Assembly: GCA_012934845.2 (NCBI GenBank)
Contig: WNNJ02001166.1
Location: 1 to 64,000 of the forward strand
DNA: 64,000 nucleotides
Source of the DNA: Pomphorhynchus laevis
Lineage: Eukaryota > Acanthocephala > Palaeacanthocephala > Echinorhynchida > Pomphorhynchidae
Reading direction: 5' to 3'
The stretch's first letter is position 1. Every line of letters begins with the position of its first letter. The notes below the pieces were generated by a model. It had not been told where the DNA came from, did no database searches, and saw only the letters and a program-made list of their open reading frames with translations. Shown one piece after another: positions 11,023-22,900 of the stretch. A program made the translations under genes and the position numbers.

Positions 11023-11659
11023 ATGCGGCTGTATTTTGCTTTTAAGAATGATCAGAAATATTCGCAAACGTCATTTGAATTTGTTAGCAAAAACACATAT
11101 TCATCTAAGTACGAAGAAATGAAGTGTAAGTTAAATATTTCTTCGTTTACGAATACGTTTGTCCTTTTTATAGAGCTATTGATTTGCAATTTAAGCGAAT
11201 TAAATAAATATTGAATAAATAATACAAATCTAATGAATAGACTAATATATGACGGTGTTAGAACGATGATTATTGATTTTTTGAATAACTGCTGCGTAAG
11301 CGTATTATACCTTTGTTATTCAACAAAACAAAGGGACTAACGATAAATTTATGAAAATATGGTAATTATATTTACTATATTAAATATATATAATTAAATA
11401 ACTAATATAAAATTAATTATATATTTATATTAAGAAGTATATAATGAATATATTCAATAATATTTCTATCTAACGTGTACTGTAAAGTGTACACCTCTTG
11501 AAGGTTAATATTTTTAAACTGAATACTAAAGCTTATAATAAATTAAATATTAAGCTTTAATTTATTATACAATACATTTTTGTATTTCTAGTATTGAAGT
11601 TATGGCACTTTAAAGATCAGTTTAAAGAATTCTTAAATGAACTTTGTAAGAATAATTAA
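11023..11659 (+). CDS. Possible small two-exon gene, unrecognised
   Basis: An ATG at 11023 opens a frame that reaches a strong GTAAGT donor at 11126 (exon 11023-11125). A phase-compatible exon begins after TTTCTAG at 11592 and ends in TAA at 11657-11659. The joined product would be about 56 residues, starting MRLYFAFKND and ending KEFLNELCKNN, with no signal peptide or membrane segment. The support is the consensus donor, matching phase and lack of stops. I do not recognise the protein. It could be the 3' part of a longer gene or a chance pairing of splice sites. Confidence 0.3.
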
Positions 11660-12544
11660 TTATCATAAATCTATAAAAATAAAATTTTTGCTTTGTATTA
11701 TATGATAGTATAATATAAAATATATATAATATATTTTATATATTATATATAATATATTTTTTGCTTTGTATTTATATTATATGATATTATATTATTTGGT
11801 TGGATTCCAAAGTTAATTTTAAAAATAAGCGTAATCTTGACAGCGTTTTTATAAGGGCATACCAAATAATTTGACGCTCGATTTAAATAAGTTGCAACTG
11901 TTTTTATACAGCCCTTTTCATTTTATAAAAATTATAAGTGTTCTAAAGGACGCATCATTGATGTGTCCTTTAAGGACACTAAGCGTTTTGTATAAAGAAT
12001 AACAGAATTATTACATAAATGTTTTATATAACAATTTGTTCTTTTCACCTAAAGTTACATGTGGCTTAAATATCCATAATAAAACCTCCAACATCTAGAA
12101 CCACTTCGATAACCCCCAATAGGATCAAGTTAGAGTTAATAAGGAGGTAAGAACTTTAAGATATAGTTATTTTGAATAAAATACTCTTGAAACTCTCAAG
12201 TCATGGATTGTGTAGTATTATCAATAACGATATATTTCCTTTCATTTGTAGATAACATTTTAAATCTTAAAATATAAAATCATTCAGATCACTGGATTTA
12301 AAACTTCCAATTTTTATTTTACATACAATAATTTCTTATAACAAGGATATATTAGTACCCTTCGAGTTTACTACATTAGCATAACACTTCGTAATTTTAG
12401 ATTCATCTAGAAAGATGATCTAGTATAATGATACCAGATCATGTCTTTATAATGTCTTTATAATTTTTATACTTTTTTAAGTAAAGAAATAATATTAAAA
12501 AAGATAAATACAAGATAAAGTTCGTCTTCTATGTAGAGAAAAGT
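11660..12544. other. AT-rich interval with a short direct repeat
   Basis: A TTTTTGCTTTGTATT unit occurs near 11685 and again near 11757, flanking an AT-dinucleotide tract. Nothing else in this stretch could be assigned. Confidence 0.3.
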
Positions 12545-13015
12545 CATTCTTTTAGCAAGACTGGCTGCTACCACCAGCCTACCATGTTCTTGCCCGTTAG
12601 AGCCGTCGCCAGAATCCTGACAGCATTTCCACGTTGGATGGCGATGCTAACGTTTTGGAGGAGGTATGAAGTAGCACGTGAATCCCAGGTAACGTGCTTC
12701 AATCTTTATTCTATCTCCTTAATAAGAGCCAAAGCGGAAGAGCTCAGTAATTCATAAGTCTCCAATCCAAAAGGGCAAAATATGCCGGACATGGTCAAGT
12801 CGGCATATTTCAGCCGTTTGCGCTCTTCTGCATATGAAGCTGCTTCGCCCAATACTCTGGCTGCATTCCTAACATTACTGGCTGCGAGGGTGTCCACGCA
12901 GGTGGCGTCACATCAAACATTTCCCTTCACGCCAAGGGAAAATGGTGACTCCATCAGGACGTCGACTGTCCGATCTGCATACATTGGATGGCTCTAGAAT
13001 GTTTGGGGCGTTGAC
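12545..13015 (-). mobile_element. C-terminal fragment of an RT-type polyprotein
   Basis: On the - strand the remains read RPDGVTIFPL, then CDATCVDTLAASN, then YAEERKRLKYADL, then PFGLETYELL, then SIAIQRGNAVRIL. This order matches the tail of a widespread family of metazoan RT-like proteins (RPDG, W/CDVTC.DT, KY..L, F.P.A.ETLG, ..S.AIQRGNA). At least one frameshift separates the first blocks. The base composition is clearly richer in GC than the flanks. The RT domain proper is absent. Confidence 0.6.
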
Positions 13016-13864
13016 GGTGTTGAGGACTCTGCTTATCACTAAATTTATTTCCGCGTGTCTGAAGAATCTGACTCGAAATTCTGCATGCTAATACGCCATG
13101 CTAATGGTGTCTTTATAAACCAGCTTTATCTTTATCTTCATAAACCAGAGGTGTTATATCTTTCTATCTTACTTCCTTATTTAAATTACTGTTCTGATTA
13201 ATTAGAACTGATGTCATCTTCTTTCGCGTATAATCAATGCTTTTTATAATTCGCCATACCGTCAATGATTAGGATGAATATGTAACATGCCCACTGTAGA
13301 CAATGAGCTTTCACATATTAATTTGATATTAATAAATGAATATTGGCACAAATCTCAAAAACTATTGTATTTTTTCATATGAGAAATCTTTCTTCGTAGT
13401 TTTCTTATTTTCAGACGCAGATTTAAAATTCAATAAATCTTGAAACTCCCCATCCAGGTATCGTTTAAATAATCTTTTAATTGTTCTAAGACAAATTAAG
13501 TAAACATTTCTAATAATGAGACATCTCTTTGTAATAATCAAAAAACATTCAATTATTTTTTTTGTTATGGGCCGCCTGGTTTTCGTCCTAGTGTCTCCAG
13601 TTACATTATCATCCAGTTCTACTCTATATCTTCTTGATTTAATTACATTTTTAGGGGTAATAGATTAAAATATTTACCTAAATAAAAATATAACTATAAA
13701 AATGTAAAGGGTTGTAATTGGCTACTATTTTTGGCTACAATTTGTAATAATCCAAAAAAAACAAGCTGCTTCCACAACTTTTTTACTTATTTGTATCATC
13801 TTATGTAGTGATGTTATAATGTGGTCATATTATGTGGGTTTCATTACATCATAACTGTGGTGAG
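13016..13864. other. Interval without a supported gene
   Basis: AT-rich sequence with no convincing frame, repeat or RNA gene between the RT-tail fragment and the 22-nt tandem repeat. Confidence 0.3.
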
Positions 13865-13930
13865 GAACTACGACCACTAAGGGATGGAACTACGACCACT
13901 AAGGGATGGAACTACGACCACTAAGGGATG
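13865..13930 (+). repeat. Perfect tandem repeat, 3 x 22 nt
   Basis: Three identical, directly adjacent copies of a 22-nt unit built on GAACTACGACCACTAAGGGA, then TG. The absence of differences between copies suggests recent expansion. The interval 13931-14515 has no supported gene. Confidence 0.85.
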
Positions 13931-14644
13931 TAATTCATTAGGGTTGAAAGCACATTAAAGTAACAAAACACATTGCGTCTACAAAAATTTTTGAATGATT
14001 AATTTATTTTTCTGTAAAAATATTTTGGATTAAGTAATGTATTTTGAAATCTCCATATGTGATTTATTCATGTGTCATATAATTGATAACATATGACTGA
14101 CTTTTATTTTAATAATGTGGAATTTTTCTATGTAGATCAGCTAGTGAACGAGGATGACAACGTAGTTCCGGATAAAGCTAGTAAAGAATTTTTGCAATTT
14201 GGTAAAAATTACACAAATTGGAAGTCGATATGCTCAAAATCAAATATCCGCATTGCTGAAAACTCTAAATCATCATTTAATAAACTATTGTACAGTTAAG
14301 TTGTTTAGTTATAGAGATGAGTGTCGTGTACTCTGTGGTTTGTTAAAATTTTCATAAGTTTTTTTCTTGCTAAAATACTGAATTTTGGATTCTGAAAACA
14401 TATGCTAGAGAATAAACCGGCGTTTCTATCATGTTGTAGAATACATACATATTTAGATTCCATGTATGCAATTAACATTTGCGCAATCAAATCTCGTAGA
14501 TCGTTATATAGTTATATTGATAAATAAAAAAGGGTTTTATTAATAACTATATAACCGATAAAAACTTTAAGAAACAAAAACATGCAAAAGACAACTTTAA
14601 ATATAAGCCGTTCACGACGTGTATTTTGAAATCTTCAAATTATA

Positions 14645-16399
14645 TTCACGGCCTCAGGTCCAGAGGGATCTGAGCCCCTCGGCCGCACCAGCGCGCCGCC
14701 CTCTGACTGAACCATTCGGGGTCTCTCACACACCTAAGAGTCCAGTCAAGGCGGACTATGGTTGGTAATCTCGAGATGAGGAGCTTGAGAAACCTTAGTC
14801 TTTGTTCTGGTGGACGTCCTCGTTAAAATAAGACTAATCCCGAGATAGCCCAAGTACTCCAGAGGCGCACTTGGGTTATCCCATTCAATGACAAATGCTG
14901 GGCCCGTTTCAGAGCCCACCTAGCTTTCTTCAGGATACGTTTAAGTCTATCCAGGTCAGCTTTCGCCGACCAATTCACCGTAACGGTGAACCCCAGATAT
15001 TTTACTCGACTCGTGAAGATGGGGAGTGGTTGATGCTGCAAAATTGAGGAGAGTGCAGAGAGTGCTAGTCTCTTAAGTTTCTTTTTGGTGACAGGAACGC
15101 CATGAAAGACTACCACCTGCGATTTAGAGAAATTTAAAATAAGATTGGATGGGGGCAACTGATCTTTTAATCTTAAAAAACGGCTGATGTCAGAGATTAC
15201 ATCTTTGCACCTGCGTCCAGAGAACAAGGCTGTGGTATCATCAGCATATACCACTAGATGTTGATCACGTTTAGAGAAAGTGGGGATCCTTGAGGTACAC
15301 CCGTAATAGGGTAGAACTGACGCGCATCAGGGTCGTCTTCATAGTAGAACCGCTTGGTGTACAACAATATCTCCACCCTGTTAACAATTCTCGCAGGCAA
15401 CCCGAGGGACCTGAGAGAGGAGATAACGAAGGGAATGGAGATCCGGTCAAATGCAGCTGAAAAATCAAGAAAAACAGCCACAGCAAGCTGATGACTATTA
15501 TCCTGACAAAACTGATGCACTTCACCAATTGCTGAATGGACCGAGCGCCCTTTGACAAACCCATGAAAAATCGGTGGGATCAAATTACGCCTACATAAAT
15601 GAACGCGGATTCTACGCGCAAGCGCTTTCTCGTAGATGGATATGAGGGCGTTTTGAATCGAGATGGGCCGCAGATCTTTAGGACAAGTGATTAATCTCTT
15701 TTTAGGTAAAAAAAACTCGACGGCTGATGTTGATTTCCGCTATGTCAGACGGGGAGGCTAATAGCATTGTGATGGAGACCTCCTTTCTCTGAATGTATGT
15801 CAAAAGCTGACAGACAGAGTGGAGAGTGGCGCGTGGGATTTTGAGGTGCCCGGGAGTGGTCCCCAGGAGTTAAGGATATCTGTAACAGATAAGTCCCTAC
15901 TCCTGAAGTCACACCAAGGCGGGATTGGTTGGGGAGATTGAGTGGCTCCATAATTATGTAAGGAAAGTGACTCCTCTAAAACTTTGTCAAGACCTATGCT
16001 ACCAATTTAAACCAAGGCTCTATCCTTCCAGCAGACAAACTTCTCCGTCTTGAAAATCTTCCAGAAGGAAGCCTGAGAAGGGTTTAGGTGAGCAATGCTT
16101 GCTCTATCCTTGCTCAGCTGGAGCCTATATCTAGAGCTCCAATAATCATTCGAGAGGATCTGTCTGGCGGAAACAGAAAGATTGGGAAGGTGTAACATTT
16201 TAGCTAGGACCTTGAGCTTTGTTGGAGTAGGATTGTATATTCGACCTTTATAGGTAGTCGAAAGGATCGCGGTAGCTTGCGATGAGAGGTAGGAATTAAA
16301 TTCGGTCAAACTCTTAATTCCAATTCTGGGGAAGAGTTGGATAGCTGCCTGAAAGAAGACCACTCTAATAGGGTCAAAGTGAAACCTTCTTCTAAACAA
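14645..16399 (-). pseudogene. Jockey-like ORF2, linker and reverse transcriptase, broken
   Basis: The endonuclease-RT linker is readable at 16399-16007. RT blocks follow: AVFLDFSAAFDRISIPF and TGVPQGSPLS (15583-15254), then LVVYADDTTALF (about 15260-15220) and a thumb region ending near 14823. Between PLS and LVVYADD the expected 25-30 residues are missing, so the palm is deleted. A final C-terminal stretch is readable to about 14645. Confidence 0.75.
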
Positions 16400-16479
16400 C
16401 GTATCGTCCTCTAGCCGCCTACGAATTAGGTCATGAGAGGTGGTATGTTGTTAACGCGACTGCTTAGTGCAAATGGGTT

Positions 16480-17091
16480 TCAACAACCACATCTTATGTA
16501 GCAGTAATATGTCGAGGATAGAATTTGTTGTAGAGCAATAAAAGGTGGGGGAGGTAGTTTATGAATAAGATAGTCAATCCTTGCTCTGCGGAGTGCTGCA
16601 TTAATCCAACGACCAGTTCTGTCGTTGAAGTCACCAAGTAACATGTCATAACCGCTCCCCAATATTTGATCCAGGAGGTCACGGTTCTTGTGAATTTCTC
16701 CTGGCCGAATATAGACATTGGCTATGCTTATACGCTTACCGTTCTTACAAAGTGATATAGCTAAACAAGATAGGGCTGGACAAGAGTAGTTTAACAGGAG
16801 GGATGATCTTAAGGAGCTTTTCACTATGGTTAAAAGACCTTGATATGAAGAGGAGTGAGGGGGTATGTAAGGAGTAAAGTGGGTGTATATGTGCTTAGGG
16901 ATAAATCGAGTAATATCCTGGGGGAGACGGATAGACCGCGTCTCCTGAAGGACTATAACATCTGCATCTCTACCATATAGAAGGCTAAGGGCGGAAGCAC
17001 TTCGCAAATTCCACTGAAGGATATTCAGTGAAAAAGGCCCTTGATTACTTCCCATTGCGTAAGTGTTACCGAAGTGGGACACCCTCCACAT
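16480..17091 (-). pseudogene. Jockey-like ORF2, endonuclease part
   Basis: APE-type endonuclease with LNILQWNLRSA near the start, then VIVLQETRS, IANVYIRPG and MLLGDFNDR in the expected order. The frame breaks at 16480, before the SDH-type catalytic block. This domain nicks target DNA to prime reverse transcription. Confidence 0.75.
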
Positions 17092-17119
17092 AGTCGCAAC
17101 TAGAGGCGGAAAGGTCGCC

Positions 17120-18280
17120 TTAACCGCTTCCCGTCACGACAGATGGAGTCGCTTGCCCACGGGCGATATCTTCATTTCCCTCGTTAGCCATAGCCCTGAT
17201 CAAATATTTCCGAGCAAGCTTCAGAGCGGCTATGCTCAGAGCTGACCCGTTTCGTTTCTTAGATTTTAGTGGCTTCTTAATATTGTTGGTCTTGCCAGAA
17301 GGAGGAAAACGGAAATATTCCGCTAATTGACCCACCAATTTTTGGACCAATTTTTCAAGGTGGATCATTGATGCCTGATGCTGCATTTCAAGAAGTTTCA
17401 GGATTTCCGTATCCAGCATCCTTTCTTCTTTCTTGTTAGACGAGACAGCTTCCGCGAAGCTAGCCGGTTTTGATGTCACACTCCTGTGTCTCTTTTGGTA
17501 TGCCTTAAAGATTTTACACTTTTTTGACCATGCGGGGTGCTCACCACCGCAGTTTGCGCAAAATGGCTTACCTTCACACTTCTCAGGATGCATAGCAGTT
17601 GTACCACACACGCCGCACTTATGGAGTAGAGAACAGCCAGTGTACCAATGCCCCCACTGATGACAATTGTTGCAGTGAGGGTACGTTAGTGAGTCGGTTT
17701 CGATTATAGAAAATCTCAAATTATACCCCATGAAAGGATTGCATGTCGAAATCGACAGTTTTAGAGCTTCATCCACCGGGGCATTGCAGAACGCTACGGG
17801 AATGGGAAAGCCTTTTATCCCTTTTATAAAGCGAACGTTAGAGATTTTGTAATCAGTTTCTAGGGCTGATAAATCTTCTTCTGAAATGAATGTGGGCATA
17901 TTATTTATCTTTATTGTTGCCAGGATTGGTTTGGAAGCAATTATACGTTGTTCCGAATGCTCTTTTTTAAAGTAGTTGACGTACGACATTGCCATGTCAG
18001 GAGTGCAGAATGAGATTTTAATCTCAGATTCATAATATTTAATCGCATTGAACAATATCCTTTTTTAAATCGATCGGTAAAGCCTCTTATAAAAAATATT
18101 GAACATGTTCTGTCTTTCCAGAGACACCAAAAGTCTGATAATCACCAGGTTGGATAATTTTGGTACCAAGGGAAGTTCTCCCTCCGGTATATATTCAAAA
18201 GAAGCTAAATCTCCACTTATCTCATTTATTGCATTGGCAGGGAAATTAGTTTTCATTGAGTTCTTTGAACGCTCCGACAT
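17120..18280 (-). pseudogene. Jockey-like ORF1 (gag-like, zinc knuckles), frameshifted
   Basis: The start is at 18280 (MSERSKN). The first frame ends at 18065, and the protein resumes in another frame from about 18060; a run of A residues at the junction is the likely slip. The second part has a region resembling the domain that precedes zinc fingers in Jockey-clade Gag proteins (ATIKINNMPTFISEEDL). Three zinc knuckles follow: CNNCHQWGHWYTGC, CGVCGTTAMHPEKC and CANCGGEHPAWSKKC. Such proteins bind element RNA. The tail is basic (KKPLKSKKRNG). The gene ends 29 nt upstream of the ORF2 ATG. Confidence 0.75.
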
Positions 18281-18327
18281 GCTAAATTTGTATTGATATA
18301 GTTATATCAATATTGTTATATAGTTAT

Positions 18328-18952
18328 TATACACTATCGTTATAGCAATAGTGTATAAAATGTTTTGCAGATCAACGCCCACACGAACATAAATTACTGC
18401 CTTAATAGAAATAATAATTGTGAACAGTGAACAAGTTTTATGAGATGTAAGCCAGATTAAACCATTTTCAATGTCTGCAATTCCTGCGGCAAAGTAAAAA
18501 TCTCCTCCAATTTTTGTCTTTAAAAAGATATAGACTATAATAACGACAACGTACTACTGTATATCGCTTTAGTAATAGAGTGTTTGTAAACCTCCAAATC
18601 AAACTGGATATTCCGTTATTCGAATGGTGTGGTAATGGGTTATGTGATATTATAGGGTGTAATGTTTCGATATTGTGTCATCAGTTGCTATATTGTATAT
18701 AAAGTATAATTAAGAACGAATTATCCAAAAATTACATATAATAGATGCAGTATATGGAGCAATGCGGATATTTTTGATGTCCGGGTCGCGGACTGCACTA
18801 AATATCCAGGATAAAAGGTAAATGATTGCAAAATACCAGTTAATCTATAATGATTAATAAAATTAATGTTATACATGCATTACGTTTGTCAATTATCAAA
18901 TGTATTTGTCGTGCTTTTACATTTGCTAATGTAATAAAATGCTAGATATTAA
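18328..18952. other. Interval without a supported gene
   Basis: No coherent frame or element. A CTGATGA and a GAAAC lie close together on - near 18667-18682, but no stems form (see rejected items). Confidence 0.3.
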
Positions 18953-19200
18953 ATCAGCTAACTGAGTCTACGTATTGTTATATAATTATAAAATAAACAA
19001 AACATAATAATGCTAAATCAAAATTTAATTAATTAAATAAAGAGATCAGTTAAATAATATAAGAGATTAGTTAAATAATACTTGAAAATTTGGATTCTAA
19101 TTTCATACGAATGGCTAAGTCCTTTTTTATTCTTTCTATTAACTGGATGTTAAATTAAAAATTGGTACTTGCATTCAGATTAAATTAAAAATTAATTTAA
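18953..19200 (+). repeat. Dispersed repeat family R, copy 4
   Basis: Starts with AATCAGCTAACTGAGTCTAC and then an AATAAACAAAACATAATAATG segment that is nearly identical to the copy at 26535. Confidence 0.5.
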
Positions 19201-19215
19201 TTAATTATTAAAATA

Positions 19216-19460
19216 TATTTAATAATGCTAACTGGACCTTCATATTTTAGTATGTACTTCACCAGTTTATGGTCAAACGTTTGGATAAAAGCATCAATAT
19301 GACACAATGTCAAAATTTAGAGAATAATAATAATTTTGTTTAAAAAACATATTACAAATTATTTTAGTGACAAATTCTAGCCATGAAGATGTAATGCATA
19401 TGATGTCACCTATACAAGTTATGCTTCAATACGTCAAAGTCATCAAAAAATAATGTTAAC
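19216..19460 (+). repeat. Dispersed repeat, also found at 43.99-44.54 kb
   Basis: The segment AATATGACACAATGTC followed by an AATAATAA run, and later a GTAATGCATATGATGTCACC-like stretch, has counterparts at 43990-44110 and 44375-44540. No coding content. The interval 19461-20019 holds nothing else I can name. Confidence 0.45.
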
Positions 19461-20099
19461 TTTTGTTATCAATTCATTCGATATTACTCGTGATTTATAG
19501 AGGGTTGGCTAATGTACGTATCAACTAAGTGAGGAAATAAGGTTTATAAGAATATTTTATAATAATTAATATATTAGAGTAATTCTGTAATTTGAAAAAA
19601 GAAAAGGGGATAACATGGGGGTGGCAATGAGGGCAGTAATGCATAAGTACTAATTGTAAAGAACTTTAATATCCTCTATTAATTGCGAGAATATGTTTAT
19701 CCTGCTTGATAGGCAAACAGAATTTGCGCTTTTTGTTGTATCGCTGTACCATTTGGTATCAGTCTTAAATTCAAGATGTTTAACGCGATGGTTACCATTC
19801 GTGTAATACCTAAGTACCCGTAGCCATGCGAGCTCTACTGCAGTGTATCAGAATACATATAATCATATAATATAATATATATAATATAATATATAATCAT
19901 ACATATATTGTATAATCATACATATGATTATACAATATATAATCATATATTGGTTGATTATCATGACTGGACGTTCATGTCTAACTAATCTACTAACTAC
20001 GCGTGAAAAATGGATAGATGCTCTGAGAAACCACTTATGGTATTATTCCTTCATTAATTCCAACTCCGTACACCTTTTATCTAACAACATAACATATTT

Positions 20100-20175
20100 A
20101 GCCTGACATATTGGTATTGCTTCGTCCGCTACTGCCGTGAAATTGTACACCCGGACTCATCAGAAGGCTGTGCAC
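20100..20175 (-). ncRNA. Hammerhead core in array unit 1
   Basis: On -, CTGATGA (20163-20157) is followed by stem II GTCCG/CGGAC (20156-20152 with 20128-20124), five perfect pairs. Then comes GAAG where GAAA is expected, then CAATACCAATAT, and GTC at 20107-20105. Stem I can form from AGCC(T)T upstream and AGGCT after GTC, with one bulged T. The GAAA to GAAG change should weaken or abolish cleavage. Confidence 0.6.
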
Positions 20176-20802
20176 CGCTGTAGTTTCCTTTTGAACACTA
20201 TTTGCAATTTCAGATTCGAACCTAGATTCTTTAAATTAGTGGATTTACGCCTTACAGACTAGGCTAACCATCCAGCACAGCTAAAAATTCTTCAGTATTT
20301 AAAACCTTCAATTTAATGAATTTCTGATACCGCATTTCCCAAAATGTATTTTAAACATTATTTCTTTATATTTAGCACTAATGTGATCAGGTGATCATAG
20401 AATCGATGCTGGTGATCTTCCTTTAATGGATTTTTTTCATTTGTTTTGCCAGTTTTGATAGATCACAAAGGTGACTTCGAGTCAGAAACATTTTACGATA
20501 CCATGTCTTTATTACTTGTAACTTATAACATGACAAATTTTAGCCTAACATATTTGTATTGTTTCGACCGCTACCGCTGCAATGGTAACCAGATATATTT
20601 ATAAATATATTTCTTTATATTTATCACTGATGTGATCAGGTGATCATAGAATCGGTGCTGGTGATATCTTGACGAATTATTTCATTTATTTTGTCAATTT
20701 TACTAGATCACATAAGCTGATTTCGCAGCAGAAACGTGCTACTGTATTAATCTCTTATTACTTCCAACTCCATACACCTTTTATCTAACAACATGCCAGA
20801 TT

Positions 20803-20875
20803 TTAGCCTGACATATTGGTATTGTTTCGTCCGCTAATATCGCGCAATGGTACACCCGACTCATCAGAAGGATGT
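20803..20875 (-). ncRNA. Hammerhead core in array unit 3 (complete unit)
   Basis: On -, CTGATGA (20867-20861), stem II GTC/GAC, GAAA (20828-20825), a three-pair stem III (ACA/TGT), and cleavage triplet GTC (20812-20810) are in type I order. Stem II is one base shorter than in unit 1 because a C was lost. Stem I is weak (CCT with AGG around a bulge). A third, half-deleted copy keeps GTCGAAAC and GTT near 20547-20570. Confidence 0.6.
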
Positions 20876-21799
20876 GTACCGCTGTAGTTTCCTTTTAAAC
20901 ACTATTTGCGCTTTCTGATTCGAACATAGGTTATTTCGATTAGTGGATTTACGCCTTACCGACTAGCCTGACCATCCAGTACAGCTAGAAATTATTCTGT
21001 ATATATAAAACCTTCAATTTAATGAATTTCTGATACCGCATTTCCCGAAATGTATTTTAAACATTCTTTCTTTATATTTATCACTGATGTGATCAGGTGA
21101 TCATAGAATCGGTGCTGATTGATTGATTCTTTTATTTTTTCCAATTTTACTAGATCACATAAGGCGATCCACTTCCAACTTCATACACCTTGACTTACAG
21201 CATGTCAGATTTTAGCAACTAAGATGTTAATCATTTAATGATCACATATCGAAAAAAAATATTTTTTCTTTATAAAATACGTATTTTAAAACATAATTGA
21301 TTTCTTAATATAAAGAAAAAATAATTTCCGCAGTTCCTGAGATGCATTTTAAGAATTATTTTTTATTTATCACTGATGTAATCAGGTGATCATAGAATTG
21401 GTGATTGTGATCCTTTAATTGATTCTTTCATTTATTTTGTCAGTTTTGCTAGATCACACAAAGTGATTTCGCAGCAGAAACCAGCTACGGTATTATTGCT
21501 TCATTATATCCTACTCCATGAGGTGTATGTAACATCTTATGTAATGAAGGAATGATACATATGCAACTTCATACACCCTAAGACGTATAGAATTGTATAG
21601 GTATTACAATTGGTATTATCCTTCCTCATTACTTACAATTAAATAATTCTGATAATATTTATTTTATTACTATTCTTAGACCACCAGGAGCTAGTGCTCA
21701 TACGGTAGCATCACAAAATACAAAAAGAACGATAAAAACAGAAAAACTAAAACATGAGGGTTGATATTCACAGTATCTTCTTCGTAAACATTAATTTTG

Positions 21800-22900
21800 A
21801 CTTGGTCCGCACTATTTCAATAGGAAGATTACACCATTCCTTGGTAACTCTGTCCCCCAGGCTGTTAAGCCCTTTCAACCGCCTGCAAACCCGATTAATA
21901 GTGAATTCGTGTCCTAGCGTAAGAGCTTCCGTTCGCAAAGGGAACATAAAATGAATTGGACTTGAGGATCATTAACAGCCCGCCATGTGACAACAAGATC
22001 CTTCACTCTTCGTTTAAGAGACATGGGCTTCATATTTAAGAGCGATAAGCGATCATAAGATGGGAAGTCACCTAAGCGTATAAAGCTAATGGCATTTAAA
22101 CAGAGAAATAAAAATAAACGTTCTTAATTATAATCACTTATTCTACAACTTCCAAATAACAGAATTTTGATTTCATCATGATATGGGACATCGTATTAAT
22201 CGCTCAAAATAGGTTTATAAATACATATTTTAACGATTAAGTAAAAGATTGGAAATAGAAGAGCCTTGAGGCAAACCGGTAATTAGATTGAACTAAAGCG
22301 CATCATGGTAATCTACATAATAGACGCGTTTGGTTGGCATTCATTCGTATTTCCACCCTGTTTTCAACTCTCTTAGACATTCCGAGGTAGCTAAGAGAAG
22401 AAATAACAAAGGAATAAAAATGCGATCAAATGCAGCGGCTACGAAAATGTGGTAACGATTTTTGAGAGAATCGATGCATTTCACAAGCTGCAGAATGTAC
22501 ATATTGTCCACCAGGATTTTCATTAAAATTTGATGGGATTAAATTTGCTTAACAAAGTGATCGCAGATTTTAAGAACAAGTCTTTATTCGTAAATAAAAA
22601 TGAGGAAGTCTTGAATCGAAATGGTATATTTGGACATGTAACTTTGCATTTTTGATAAAAATATTTATCGTGATATATTAGTCTTGGCAATATAGATCGG
22701 ATGGCTAAAAGTATTGTAATGGCGATTTTCACCAGGATGTACCAGTGATCTTCATTCGGATGTCAATCAAAGCTGACAGCCACGAGTAAAGATAGTCAAA
22801 TGGATCTGGAGAAACTTACTAATGGACCCTATGTGCCAAGGATATCAGCTATTGTCAGAAAATCATTATTCAAAATACAAAAGGTTTGAAGTTAGCAATA
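21800..22900 (-). mobile_element. Old, heavily decayed Jockey-like copy
   Basis: Short - strand pieces parallel the element at 14.5-18.3 kb: an RT segment near 22260-22520 (AFDRIFIPL, then a VE-rich helix) and a C-terminal piece near 21830-22050. Stops and frameshifts occur throughout. The interval 22901-23434 has nothing assignable. Confidence 0.5.

Larger units (their letters stand above)
14516..18314 (-). mobile_element. Jockey-like non-LTR retrotransposon, nearly full length, inactive
   Basis: The element reads on - : zinc-knuckle ORF1, APE-type endonuclease, then RT. The words GTTATATAGTTAT at 14503-14515 and 18315-18327 are a candidate 13-bp target duplication and set the outer borders used here. 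Because the sequence is AT-rich, that pair could be chance. The 5' leader before the ORF1 ATG would be only about 34 nt. Several frameshifts and a deletion in the RT rule out activity. Confidence 0.7.
20020..21560 (-). mobile_element. Tandem array of tRNA-headed SINE-like units with hammerhead cores
   Basis: A conserved word (TGATCAGGTGATCATAG, one base different in the last) occurs at about 20382, 20630, 21085 and 21377, marking head-to-tail units. The one complete unit is about 455 bp (20627-21082); the others are truncated or internally deleted. On - each full unit runs in this order: a tRNA-like head, a hammerhead core, and an AT-rich tail. The head has an A box TAGCCTAGTCTG and a B box GGTTCGAATCT in the copy at 20215-20285, and GTTCGAATCA in the other. 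The layout parallels the schistosome Sm-alpha SINE-like satellites, which also combine pol III boxes with a hammerhead. Confidence 0.7.

Noticed and set aside
18640-18695. CTGATGA and GAAAC nine bases apart on the - strand
   Set aside because: No pairing for stem II, and no NUH triplet gives stems I or III. Probably chance.
20215-20285. Possible true tRNA gene on the - strand
   Set aside because: A and B boxes are good but acceptor and anticodon stems do not close, and the unit is repeated with a hammerhead body. It is a tRNA-derived SINE head.
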